64,000 bases of DNA from Fusarium oxysporum f. sp. lycopersici 4287 (taxonomy: Eukaryota; Ascomycota; Sordariomycetes; Hypocreales; Nectriaceae), in the NCBI RefSeq assembly GCF_000149955.1, contig NC_030996.1, positions 1,691,467 through 1,755,466 of the forward strand, written 5' to 3'. The notes under the pieces were generated by a model, which did no database searches, had not been told where the DNA came from, and worked only from the letters and a program-made list of their open reading frames with translations. Below, one piece after another: positions 22,784-34,246 of the stretch (its first letter is position 1; every line of letters starts with the position of its first letter). The translations under genes and the position numbers were made by a program.

Positions 22784-24234
22784 ATGGGTCCCTTTACAAG
22801 AATCCCCGCCGAGTTGCGCCTGCAAATATTTTTGTTCCTTCAATCAAAAGCCACTATCTCGAGCTTGATCCAAGCCTCTCCAATAATGCTCGAGCAATAC
22901 CTTGGATGCAAAAGCACAATAACACGACATTTGCTCAAGCGCGATTTCGACGACAAAATGATTCAAAATGCCATGGGAATCGTCTTATTTCCATTTCTCA
23001 GAGAGTCCCGGAGGTCTACACTTCTGGTCCACGCACATTTACACTCATGGGAGTTACGTGAGCTTCCGAATCCTCTGGTGACTTGCGATGTCTTTCTCAT
23101 GGATTAGCTCGACAAATTTCATAGCCTTCTAATGGAATTTGTCGAAGACTACATCATAAAGGCTACTGCGACTTTTCCACCTTGTGAATACATCTTTCTC
23201 CCACAGTCTTCTCACAACCACAGCTTTCTTGTCTTTAAGGGACAAAAGGTCACAAAAAGATTCGATTCAATCCAACTTGCAGAAGCTGAAAGAAAACGCT
23301 TCTTGCGAGCGTTTTTACGAGTTGAGCTGCTGTCTCTAGTTCAAAGGATTATCAACCTCAATTACCCAAACACCTCTTTAATCGAAAAGATAATCATAAA
23401 AATCAAAAGGCGAAGTACAGAGGCCCTTCGCTGCGCCTGGGCATATGTATCCACACTATATGGCGCTATCTTTGCCCACTGCGCTGATGCTTGGCTGCCA
23501 GCAGCCCATGAGCCTGCAGAAACTGGGCTTCTATTTCCCGATAGCCTCTTCCTAGAGCATATGGAGACGATATCGGTATTGAATTACTAAAAGATTGGCG
23601 TTCAGACATTGACTGCATGGCTCGCTACCGTCTCTCCTTGATCTTCACGATGATCCGTTTTGCCATAGCAAGACCACAAGATAAAAAAGCTCTTGAAACC
23701 TTTGTCAAGAAGTTTTGCAGCTTTGGAAAGGATCATGACTTGTCGACAATTCTTTTCTTTGACAATAGAATTTATTTGGAAGACATGTATCGTTTGGTCT
23801 ACCTCCGTTTCCCAAATAGATCAGATGACAGACAGAATCTTACTATGCCAAGACTATGGTGGAAGTATGATTCAACGTTCCCTTGGTATCATGTCTACGT
23901 ACACAGCAAGATATTTCAACAACGGGCATGGGTATTCTTCGAAGACGACCGCTACTACCCAAAAGACACTACTGCGGTGCCAGTCTTTCCAAGTATGGAA
24001 CACTTGGACTGCATGGAACAAGACTTGGTTAACAAGACCTTATCTCTGGTTGGCCCTGGTCCTGTTTCAACAGCACAGTTAGAAAGGACAAGAAGAGAGT
24101 TTCGTCGATCCCAAAAGTGGCAGGACAAAATGAAGTCAAAGGAGGAAAACACTTCAGGGATTGAGTCTTCTTCGTCCCTGACTTCTATGGGAAATCATGA
24201 GATATCACTACTAGACATTGAAAATGAGGAGTAG
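22784..24234 (+). pseudogene. F-box-like fungal protein gene with a stop and a frameshift
   Basis: It opens with an F-box-like motif, TRIPAELRLQIFLFLQSKA, then ASPIMLEQYL and a DDKMIQNAMGIVLFP stretch typical of an expanded fungal family. An in-frame TAG at 23105-23107 interrupts it; the same frame continues at once (LDKFHSLLMEFVEDYIIKAT) to 23590. At about 23565 the frame shifts by one base: the other frame reads GDDIGIELLKDWRSDID and runs to the stop at 24232-24234. No splice sites would bypass either lesion. The rebuilt length would be about 480 aa. The C-terminal tail is Ser/Glu-rich. Function unknown; F-box proteins recruit substrates to SCF ubiquitin ligases. Confidence 0.7.
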
Positions 24235-24670
24235 TTACTGACTTGGAGTCCTAGGGGCGTTGTGCGATGGGATGTATCAAAGGAGGCTTACGTGCTTGTA
24301 AGGAACTGAGCAGCCGGGCTTAGGGCAGAAACATTGTTAGGATGCTCTTATTTATGGAACAAAAGATTATAGAATCTGACCTTATGAATGTGTTCCTCTT
24401 CTTTATCTTTCTTTGCTTTTTGAGTTACGGATACAGCCTTGTCAGATGTTGAAATGCATCTGGACTAGGATCTGAGCTGTTGCGTCAATGTTGCAGGGGT
24501 CAGGGGCAGGGGTTCCGAGAGGCCACGTGAGGTATACCATCAGATGAAACAAGATCACGAAAAATCTCTCAGATAGACCAAAACATAATAAAAACATTGA
24601 TTGAACCCTGTTTATAGCAAAACTATTAACAAGAAAAATTCCTGGTTCTCGGCATGGCACATCTGTCACT
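24235..24670. other. Intergenic
   Basis: 436 bp, no gene or repeat recognised. Confidence 0.45.
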
Positions 24671-26475
24671 ATGGATCAGGGGATAGTAAGGGTCATTAAT
24701 GGCGGATGGATGGATGGGCTGACGCGAGATGCTGTTTCGCGACCCGACACGAGCACGATTCTTTGGGAAACTCTCTACGAACCATGGAATCTCTTTGCAA
24801 GACTTGATAAAGGGGATAGAGTGGCCGTGGCTGAGCCCGTGACTTTGTTACGCGACGTTTGTTCAGGGCATGACTCTCCAGGAAAGACCTGTTCCATCGT
24901 ATGTAACAGTTCAGATGATCTATTCGCATCTTGGAAGACTCTATGGCAATGTCTCTCGCTGACGTCGCTGACTCTCGCAAACTCGACGTTCTCTACACTT
25001 GATCAACACCATAACGGGACTGGAAATACAACACCAAGGGAACACATCACGAGTGCCTTGTCATCTTTTGGCGTTCACAATGGAACAGATTTCGACGGAA
25101 AAGTGGTTCTGAATCTCACATATGAGTGTGCGGCTGCGAGCTGCCGTGATACAAGCATGGGAGAGTGCTCTATCGGCCAGCTTGACCCTGGGTACTTTGA
25201 GAGGGAGGCTATCCAGTGGATCAAAGTATACGAGGCTCTTGAGCCATTGTGTGATGGACTGGAAAGCGATATCAACATCGATATTGCTGGCCCTGGAGTA
25301 AGTACATGACTTGGATTATAGGAACCCATGCTTATCACTCTGCAGGTACTTATAACATACATCACCCAAACAGCCATGGTGGTCTTTGCATGGCTGTTCT
25401 TTCTACTACTAAAAGTCAACAAGTTTATCAACACTTCAACATCAATCTTCACTCACCTGTTTCGAAAAAGAAACCCGGGTCCCAATCTCTTGACTCGTCG
25501 TGTATCAGGTCTTGAACGCCTTGAGCGCACGAATCTTGCCCATGCGACAAGCACTTTTCTTGCAGAGCTTCACGAAGCACAATGCTTTTTCGTCGTCGCT
25601 ATCGAGATAGCGCTGATAAATGCCAGTTCACGATCAGCCATATTCACTGGTGCAGATAACTGGCAGAGTCTTCTGTGGAATCGTGACAGTGTCCAGTTCC
25701 TTGCAGGTATGGGAGCTTGGCCCATCATTCTCGGACAGATCTCCCTCCGAAGAGCTGAGCTAGACTCGATGTACTACCTCATCCTCTCGACACTTGCATT
25801 GGCACTTGCTGGTGTTGCAGCAGATACAGCTGCCAATCCCGATCCAGATCGGATATATAAGATGTTTCAAGGGCAGAATACACTTGAAGAATGCGGCGGC
25901 CATCCTTCACTTCGAACATTCTGCGTGGAGGAGCGAGAGAGCATATACTGGTATGTCTTTCCAGCAGGAAGTATATACGCGTTCCTTGGATTACTTGCTA
26001 TTCTATGGTGGGCCAAGCTCTGGAGTCTGTGTAACTCTCCAGTATCGTTTGTCAAAAGGCATAAGTCTCTGTCAAAACGGCAACATGAGGCATGGGAATG
26101 GTTCAAGTGGTTCGTGATCAAAGCCTCTCTCCTTGGAATACACATTGCTGAAGCTGGTGCCCTTGCTTGCATATGCTTCGGACTAGCAGTAATTCGTGCG
26201 CCGTTGCTGAATCTTCTGCTGCGAGGTGAGACAGGCACTTGGAGTGTTGGACAGCTGGTTGCGGTGTTGATCTGGGCGCCGGTGATATCTAAATATGCCC
26301 ATCTGGCAATTCGTAAGTTGTCATTCTTGGAAGGAATCCTGACTCAAGAAGCTAACCGTAACATGTAGTCGGCGTGGAGAAGGGTTTCAGGCTTCGATTA
26401 TCTAAAGCATTTGAGATTGTGAAGAGGTCGGATACAAGGCCAGGAAGTGATAGTGAGGCAATATCTTTGAATTGA
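24671..26475 (+). CDS. Large multi-pass membrane protein with extracellular-type N-domain (three exons)
   Basis: Exons are 24671-25297, 25346-26312 and 26369-26475, with introns of 48 and 56 bp, giving about 566 aa. The first 205 residues are soluble, Cys-containing (CSGHDSPGKTCSIVC, ECAAASCRDTSMGECS) and carry several N-glycosylation sequons (NST, NGT, NTT, NLT), as expected for a lumenal or extracellular domain. About seven hydrophobic segments follow, starting with LITYITQTAMVVFAWLFFLL and ending with VGQLVAVLIWAPVISKYAHLA, then a short basic tail. I do not recognise a named family; similar proteins are common in Pezizomycotina. No signal peptide is evident. It lies immediately upstream of the HET gene in the same direction. 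Confidence 0.8.
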
Positions 26476-26841
26476 GGGAGTTTACATGTCTTTTCTATGT
26501 TTTTTACTTCGATAATTATGTCGATGTTTTCGATAGCAGACTTTATCTAAACTATCGGCCACCGATGCAGGTCTAATAGTTTGGTTCGTTTTGGTGGCAT
26601 CCGAGGCTGATATAGGCCTCTGACTTCACTGATGTACATCGCGTCGCCCTGGCCAGTCCCGATCTATCAGCCGTATACAAATACAAGATCACGTTGAAGA
26701 GGAACGTACAGACGTAGTAAGCAGGTGCGAGCCTCTTGGGAACACCAATCCAATCATATCAGCCTAACCCCGCTTTCTGAATCTGTAGAGCTGAACCCGA
26801 CGAGCTGAACCTTTGTACAAGCCATCAGCTTCTGTCTTCCT
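26476..26841. other. Intergenic, promoter of HET gene
   Basis: 366 bp, no feature recognised beyond being upstream of the HET gene. Confidence 0.4.
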
Positions 26842-29548
26842 TTGGAAGAAGTGGACGACACGATGGCTTCCTTCGACTACGATACGACGAGTAGCTCCTA
26901 CTGGGGCAAAATAGTTGCTATTGGCTTGGTTTGGACACCGTCCGCGTACTTCTTCAATTCATGGGTCAATAACCAGCCGCCTGGTACTTTTGTGAACATC
27001 GCCTGGGTAATCTTTTCAATCGTCAGCCTCTTGGCCTGTCCACAACTCTTTGCTTTCGGGTTTCTCGTTCTTTTATCGCCATTCTTTGCCATCGCGGTGC
27101 TGTACCGGCTAATACTAGAGCTCCCTGGCCTATGCACCGCGTTGGGTCTTTGGTGCCTCTCATTGTTCTGGGCCCAAAGGTCGCCACTGTACGCGTCGCG
27201 TTCGGAAATGCCCTGGGGTAAGAGTTGTAGATTGTGCGACAGATGCAGCAATATAGTTGACCAGTCCTCCATCCTACGAGGCACCCGTTGGAGATTGACA
27301 GGATCAAGGGAAGAGTACGGCTTTTACACCAAAGATCAGCTACAGCAGTCCGCCGAAGACTGCCATCTATGTAACCTCCTCTGGCATTCATCATTTGGTG
27401 CTCAGATGATCCCAGCACCTGGAGCATACTCGGAAAGGACTATCACCCGGGAACTAGATAGCACTACGCCGCTACTTTCCGTAGTTTCTAGCTCACGCAA
27501 TTCTCTTGACTGTGAACAAGGCGACGAAGCGAGGAACCTTTCAGTCCAAATCTCGGCAACTCGAAATTTTGGCCAAGAACAATTACTTCATGTCCGCCTA
27601 TACGAGAAAGGGTTTAGTCCATTCCCGTGGCTGACGATTGAAGACGATAGATATGGTACGTCTGGCGGGTGCTGTGCAGCGCGTTCACGATTGACTCAGT
27701 GTCACAGTATCTGATAAACATAGTTGCGAGAAGTCCAACATGACAGGCTCTGAGACCAGCTTTTTTTGGGCCCAAGAAATGGTTGAGAAATGCGAACGAG
27801 AGCACCATAATTGCCGTAACCACTTCATTCGATCAGACAGCCAGCGATATCTTCCTAAACGACTTATTGATATCGGAGCGAGGGACAAGGGGGCCATGCA
27901 GCTCGTTTTGAGTGACCAAATCCGATCAGACAACGATGTCGTTGAGTATGCTGCCCTGAGTCACTCCTGGGGTACGACGGTCAAGTCTGAGCTCAGGAAC
28001 GACAACGAAGAAACGATGAAGACGATTTTAACAGAGACCCTGGATTCAAACTTCAGAGACGCCGTTGACATAACTTACAAATTGGGGATCAAATATTTAT
28101 GGATCGACTCGCTCTGCATCAAACAACGCACCAAGGAATGGGAAGAGGAGTCTGGAGATATGGGCCTCGTTTACGCCAGGGCAAAGGTGGTGATATCAGC
28201 GACAGCATCTAAGAACTCACAGGGCGGCTGCTACAAACCCAAAGATCTCTTTCCTTACGACTGCGTCCTATGTAGCAACTGGAATTCTTCACTCGTCGTT
28301 CGCACGTTGACTCCATATCCCGATTTGGTCCAGCTCTTCCACGATAAGGTAGATCGTTCTTTCCTGGCTACGAGAGGTTGGACTTTTCAAGAAAGGTTCC
28401 TCGCTAGCAGGATTGTGCACTTCTGTTCAGGACTGATGATGTTTGAGTGCAACACATTGACTACCTCTGAGTGTCATAGGGAAGAAGAATATCCCCTTAA
28501 TACCCAGTTTAGCCAGGATGGTACTTTGAACGCACCAACAGTCTCCCATCCAGGCCCTGAACCACCCAGACAGCTCTGCAATACGACAATCGTGAGACAT
28601 GCCGGGTCTTCTACAAGACCTATCACACGCCCAGCCAAGAACACGGTTAAGAAAAGTTGGTCCGCAAACCCCAAGCATCGAGCATGGACCAGCAAGAAAC
28701 GGCGCTATGATGCACAAGTATCGTCTATAAGGGCCAATGCCGCTAGACTGAGTATTCGGGGGGCTTTCAGCTTTCTTTGGTCGTTCAGGGGACAGAATAT
28801 GCAGGAGAAGGCAGAATTCCATCTGCGGTGGTATGAGATGGTGACGAGCTACTCGGTTCGCAACCTGACGAATGATGGCGACAAAATAATGGCCATTGCC
28901 GGCGTTGCCTACTTTATCCAACAGAGCACGGGTTTCAAGTACGCCGCTGGCCTCTGGGACGAGACATTACCCTTTAATCTCCTCTGGGTGGTAGACTCTG
29001 GAGCCAAGAGGCGACCATCTGGCCGGTCTGTTCCCACATGGTCTTGGGCATCGGTTGATGGCAAGATCTCACATCGTCTAAAGAAGGCTAGCCCAACTCC
29101 AGAGCCTAGCGCTGTGGTCAGCATAATGGTCGAAGATAGCAGCGTTTCCGAATCATGGGAGCATATCGAGTCCCTGATATCGAACCACAAGATTCAAGCT
29201 ACACATACGGTCAACGGCATGGCCCATAATGCTAAGCTTAACCTGTCTTGTAAACTTCTCACGTTTGATCCCAAGACAATGGACTACGTGTACGATGCAC
29301 TGGAGCACCATCAGCAGGACGAGATAAGATGTCTGCCTGTTCTCGAATTGATCAACGAGAGGGTTGGTCTGCGGATTCGGACGCCGCAAATTCATGGAAT
29401 CCTAGCACGAGCTACGGCAGGCAATTCAAGCGAGGGGGAGGATACGTGGGTTCAATATACAAGAGTGGGATACTTCTGCACGGAAAAAACCAACATTCAC
29501 CTCAAAGAGATGGACAACGAGGGGCAACGGTTAATTGAACTCGTTTAG
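26842..29548 (+). CDS. HET-domain protein with N-terminal membrane region (two exons)
   Basis: Exon 1 is 26842-27655, the intron 27656-27707 (52 bp, GTACGT..CAG) and exon 2 27708-29548, giving about 884 aa; a second ATG at 26863 would give 877 aa. Residues about 20-118 contain three or four hydrophobic segments (KIVAIGLVWTPSAYFFNSW; VNIAWVIFSIVSLLACPQLF; FLVLLSPFFAIAVLYRLIL). A Cys region follows (CRLCDRCSNIVDQSS then CHLCNLLWHSSF), as often precedes HET domains. The HET domain has all three motifs: VEYAALSHSWG, LGIKYLWIDSLCIKQR and TRGWTFQERFLASRIVHF. The family triggers heterokaryon incompatibility and programmed cell death in non-self recognition. The membrane-bearing N-terminus is less usual. 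It is intact amid broken neighbours. Confidence 0.88.
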
Positions 29549-29602
29549 TAGATAGAAAGTGCTATTCCGAAGACCTGTTGAATATTAAAGCTAATGCAAA
29601 GC

Positions 29603-30942
29603 TCAGCCATCCCGAGGCCAAGCGACCGCAAGAAAATCTTCAACATCCTGAAGAAACTCAGTAGGTCTTTCAAGAGCTGCAAAGTGCCCTCCCTGCATCA
29701 AACCTTAATTTGGCTCGCATGTGTCGAAAGATCTGCATGGGTTCTTACCTGCTCGTGCTGTCGATAGAAGACTAGATCTCCCTTCTTTTCAACGATATTC
29801 TTCGGCCCAGGGGCAAGTTCCCGCATAAACCAGGAAAAGCCAAATGGTTGCTTGAAGGGTGGAAACGAATATTGATGTCCATTGATAAAGGTTCCGCGAT
29901 ACTTATAGATGCATCGAGGCATTGTTTCAGTGAACCAATAGAGCGAAACGTTGGTCAGGAGCTCGTCAAGACTGATTGGGTGGTCAGGCCATTCAAGGAA
30001 CTTCTCGCCAATCCTGCGTACCATTTAGAAATATTGCTTTTGTGAGTTGCAAACGCAGAACCTACCATGCCAAGAGAGCGAGAGGGCTAGACGAGACCAT
30101 GGCCCCAATTGTGGCAGGCCTTGTACTTTGCAGCAAGGCAGCCCCTGTAGTTGGGGTCAGGAACCGCTGCTCTGCACGCTCAATGGCCGCTTTATCACTG
30201 GAAGAAAGTGATGGATCATCGGAGGTTATCCTGTCCAGGCTTGGTAGGAGATTGACTATACGCCATTAGAATCAAGACAGGTAGCGAGGATACATCAATG
30301 ATAGCACTTACGATGGATCGCCGCGACAGAGTCATATGTCGTGGCAAGCGTCGAAGCAATCAGAGACCCAACGTCACCTCCCTGTACAGCATACCGGCTG
30401 AAACCAAGAGACATGACTGCTTTGTTGATCATACGTGCTGCATCTTGGCTATTCCAGGCTTCGGTTTCGCTTGGCCCCGAGCTAAGCGTATACCCAGGAA
30501 GCGAGGGTACAATAACGTGATAAGGCAACGAAGCGGATTCATACTTCTTCTGAAGAAGTTCCAAGGTTGGTATGAACTCAAGGAAACTATCTGGCCAGCC
30601 ATGAAGCAACACGATAGGTATATCGTCATCCTTTTGCGAGAACAATCCAACAAAGTGAAGGTCAATATCTCCCATACCGGCGTCATTTTGAACACTGATC
30701 TTATAGTTTGGAAGTGAGTTGATGCGAGCTTCTTGGGCACGTCAGTCAAATTCATTCTGCCAGTAGTCCTTGGTTGAGGTAAGCCACTGGTGTGAGGTCC
30801 CGTAGCGTCCATCTAGGTGCTGATTCTCCCAGGTCGTGGGCCCTACACGGGAGAGCCGAAGAAGTTCCCGGAGTCGAGAACAGTCTTCATCGGAGATGCG
30901 AAGCGTGAAAGGTCTGGCGACTTCCGGGACTGTGTACGGCAT
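29603..30942 (-). pseudogene. Epoxide hydrolase gene with a nonsense codon
   Basis: Exons are 30942-30312, 30255-30066, 30013-29749 and 29692-29603, with introns of 56, 52 and 56 bp; all phases agree, for about 391 codons. N-terminal EHN domain (PFTLRISDEDCSRLRELLRL, QWLTSTKDYWQNEFD), then the alpha/beta-hydrolase core: oxyanion HGWPDS, nucleophile Asp in VQGGDVGS, and C-terminal catalytic His in QGGHFAALERP. At codon 67 (plus positions 30742-30744) the family's Trp in FDWRAQEARIN is TGA, a single-base change, and the frame then continues without further damage. The rest looks functional, so the lesion may be recent, strain-specific or an error. An intact enzyme would open epoxides to diols, usually in detoxification. 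Confidence 0.82.
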
Positions 30943-31755
30943 AGTGTCTGTAAGAATAATGATGGAAGGCTGGTAGGGTTGGAAATGGGAAGGTTGCAAG
31001 GTTGAACTTAGAACGGTTGAGAAGAAGCGAAAACTGAAGGAGTAGATAGAGATGAAGAGTCGTGATGAGGCTGGCGAGCCTTAGGAATTTATGCAACTGC
31101 AGACCTAGCTAAATTCTCGTCACATTGATGGCTTACGCCCGAAGCTACACAGACATAGAGTTTCTTAGCCCTCAGTGCCCTCCTTTCATCCCAGGATAGG
31201 TGCCCGAGTATCCGGCAGTGATACCCAGAAACAGTTCATTCAATCAAGGAATTCGACCTGCAATAGTCTTCTATGGATGTGATGCTATATGAAACGGCTA
31301 TTTTATTATCCGTGATCAACCAATCCTCGGTGCAATCATTGCCCTTTTCGCATGGGCAGCCGGAAATACGTGAGGCTGGTCTCCACATCAACTCTAAATA
31401 TGAGTCAAAGATGGCTCACATACTAGTTATCTCACTGAGCGCTGCTCAAAACAAAGCATATTTTCCACGGCATCGGGATCTCGCAACAACCCGTGGCTCA
31501 TCAGAATTGGCGGCACGTCCAATATTTGCGGAAACCCATACATCCCCGCTCCCTTTCTCTGTTGTTCACATTTTCAGGTAAATGGTGGCTAGTATCCTCA
31601 AACCCCACAACATAACGGACAGTCAGACCGAGTTATACTGGGCACATGTGCGACTAGAATAAGTCTATTAGTCTAGTTACTACATACCTTTGTGTATAAA
31701 AAGTTGGAGTCGTGCTTTATAGTGTTCTTCTCGTGAGGCAATTTGTATTCTATCG
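30943..31755. other. Divergent intergenic region between two broken hydrolase genes
   Basis: 813 bp upstream of both the epoxide hydrolase and the esterase. A TATA-like TGTATAAAAAG lies near 31691. No gene seen. Confidence 0.45.
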
Positions 31756-33746
31756 ATGCTATCACTGTCTCCTCAATTCAGACCAGAACGCGCTCCGGTC
31801 GTGAGGTTACGTACAAGCTCTATACCCAGCTACTTCCAAACGATTGTCGGCAAACTATCGCCCATTTCTGATGACATCGAGGAGTTTCGTGATATACCGT
31901 ACGCCCGTGTACCGGGAAGATGGGAGCACTCGCAACTGAGAGATCGTTTACCGCAGGATGTATTTGATGCTACAGAGAACGGGTAAGGCCACACCTTGCG
32001 CAGCCATTCATGCCTCCTGCGATTACACAACCGATAAGAAATCATAATTGCTAATCATTCTGTAGCCCACGATGCCCTACGGAGCACAAAGGAAATTCAC
32101 AAGCATATCAATCGTACCTACCATACCCCGACGACCGCGAGGATGAGTTTGAGTGCCTGAACCTTCTCATCATGCGCCCGAGCAAGGAAGCACTTGCAAA
32201 CCACAGTCTTGATGCCGAGACGACCCAGTTGCCTGTAATTATCTGGATCCACGGCGGAGGCTTCACAGACGGCGCAGCCACGGATCCAGTATGGGGTATG
32301 AGCTCTAAGATTGTGCGACACATAGCAGAAGATGAGACGTTTGCTAAAGATTATACGCAGACCCCTCCCGTATTGTCCTCCGTGTGCTCTCAAAGAGAAC
32401 ACCCTTTATCGCTGTGTCCATCAACTATCGTCTCAATATTTTCGGGTTTGGTGCTTCATCCGATATGCTTGCGGTCCAGGGCAGTAAGGCCTCTGTCAAG
32501 GGCGTGAATTTCGGCCTCTGCGATCAGAAGCTTGCTTTGATCTGGATAAAGCGTAATATTGCTGCGTTCGGTGGAGATGACACAAAAATTACAATCATGG
32601 GCCACTCCGCCGGTGGAATTTCATGCCACCTTCACCTTCTCGAGGCGGAATTAGGTATAAAGAAACCGTTATTTCGTAAGGCTGGTTTAATGTCGGGGAC
32701 GTGGGGCGGCCTCGACTTGACATCGATGGAAAAAGCAGATGAGCGCTGGGCAGACCTATACCAATTGTGGTCAGTCGAAGCCGACAAGCCGATCGATCGA
32801 CTCAACATGCTGGGATGGATACCAGCGAAGGACCTGGTTAATAGTATCTCAGAGCTTCACTGGGCGTTTTTCGTGTTGGTCATTGATCAGTTGACCATCA
32901 GGGACAGTACTTGAGCTGTGGTATTTCCGTGCACCTTGGGCAAGACGGTCTGAACGATCAAAACAAGTCAGGTTGAGCTCAACGGACCAAGCGTTCAGAG
33001 ATTTTGCCCGGATGGCTAACTGGAATTATCCCAAATTTCACTCTCTTGTCGCGTCTAGCTATCCCTCGCAGGCAGCAGCTGAAGAGGTTCTTGAAGCATA
33101 CGGTATTCTACCGACATCATCTGATGCAGAACTGTTTGAGGCATTCTCTGAGTTCATATCTGATGCCACCATGTTGCATAAAGTATATCGCGCAAGCGAG
33201 TTCTTCAAGACCCATCGTAGGAAACAAGCTCTCCTCCATGGGAAAGACCCCAAGCACGTAGGAGTCCAATATTACCATTTCGAATTCGGCAATCCCTTCT
33301 CGGGCCCCATGCAAGGAATTGCGCACCACGGAGTTGAGTTGATCTATGCTTTTGGCAATTTTCACAACGCGCTAGAGAAGGCTGACCAGGGGCTTTCGGA
33401 GGGTTTTGCTGAACCTGTTCAAGAGCTTACAGAAGCTGCTATTCCTGAAATCCCATCGAATGCCGAGGCCGCGGAGGAACGCAAGTCCAACATTGACTTA
33501 GGCTGTGAACTGCAGGACATATTGATCCGATTCGTTGTCGAGGATTATCGAGAGACCGACCAGCGCGCGGATCTCGACGAGATAGCGACATTTTGTCATG
33601 ATCGATCGGTCCGCATGGAGAGTTGGTCCAGTAGCGAGAAATGGGTGGCAAGGACAAAGAAATTTAAGCTTTTAGATAAGGATTTCAATTCTTCAACGAC
33701 TGCCACCAAGAAACTTGTGGGCAGCGTTATAGGTATGAGACTATAA
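31756..33746 (+). pseudogene. Carboxylesterase/lipase gene with frameshifts
   Basis: Exons are 31756-31982, 32066-32295 and 32361 onward (introns 83 and 65 bp). The second splice rebuilds the family motif DPVWDPSRIVLRVLS. Type-B carboxylesterase features are IIWIHGGGF (oxyanion), TPFIAVSINYRLNIFGF, and the nucleophile elbow GHSAGG near 32600. The frame stops after QLTIRDST at 32912-32914. The next conserved stretch (LSCGISVHLGQDGLND, from 32911) is one frame off, and the one after it (LSSTDQAFRDFARMANWNY, from 32973) is off again and runs to 33746, carrying the catalytic His region GIAHHGVEL. So at least two single-base losses lie within about 60 bp. A single intron could join the outer frames only by deleting conserved residues, which I consider unlikely. 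Confidence 0.75.
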
Positions 33747-34246
33747 TAAATGATCCTCTGGCTCTCCCTCTGTAGCCCCCGACTGGCCGGCCTCTGTGAG
33801 CTAGATGTATTATTTGCAGTTGAGGCCGGTGGCTGAGAGCTTATACTCACCACACAGAACTTGGAAATTCTGTATTTAGCATTCACATGCATTCTATTGT
33901 CGTATCCCGGACCTTTGTTTGTGTTTCTTGAACCATCTAAGCCTTCTATACTTCTTGTCAAGTCACACTCCCACTGATGGAAGTGTCTAAGCTTTGCACG
34001 CTTCCAAAATTTATCCCCATACACCAATTCGAACTATTGACATTATAGAAGTATCTTAAAACCACAAAAGCTTAATTTTACACGAAAGGCTAATCAGATG
34101 AACCTCCATACCATTGTATCGCACTTTTCTTTGGAGTCCTCTCATGTTTCCTCCTTTTTTCTTCACTTCGACACCGAATCTATCTCATTACTTCCTATAC
34201 AGGACCCTTTCGTGCTACTTATCGCCGTTGAACTTCACATGCTATT
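33747..34246. other. Intergenic with repeat copy C
   Basis: 500 bp between the esterase remnant and the first 2EXR gene. It contains a dispersed-repeat copy at 33794-33862, listed separately. Confidence 0.5.
33794..33862 (+). repeat. Dispersed short repeat, copy C
   Basis: Reads TGTGAGCTAGATGTATTATT, then TGCAGTTGAGGCCGGTGGCT, then GAGAGCTTATACTCACCACA, aligning base for base with copies A, B and D apart from scattered substitutions. Same orientation. Confidence 0.65.

Noticed and set aside
30742..30744. Repeat-induced point mutation as the cause of the epoxide hydrolase TGA
   Set aside because: The change implied on the plus strand is C-to-T in a CpC context, not the CpA preferred by that process, and no other such changes are seen in the gene.
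32908..32971. Possible intron joining the esterase frames (GT at 32908, AG near 32971)
   Set aside because: It would delete the conserved stretch CGISVHLGQD that family members keep, so indels explain the data better.
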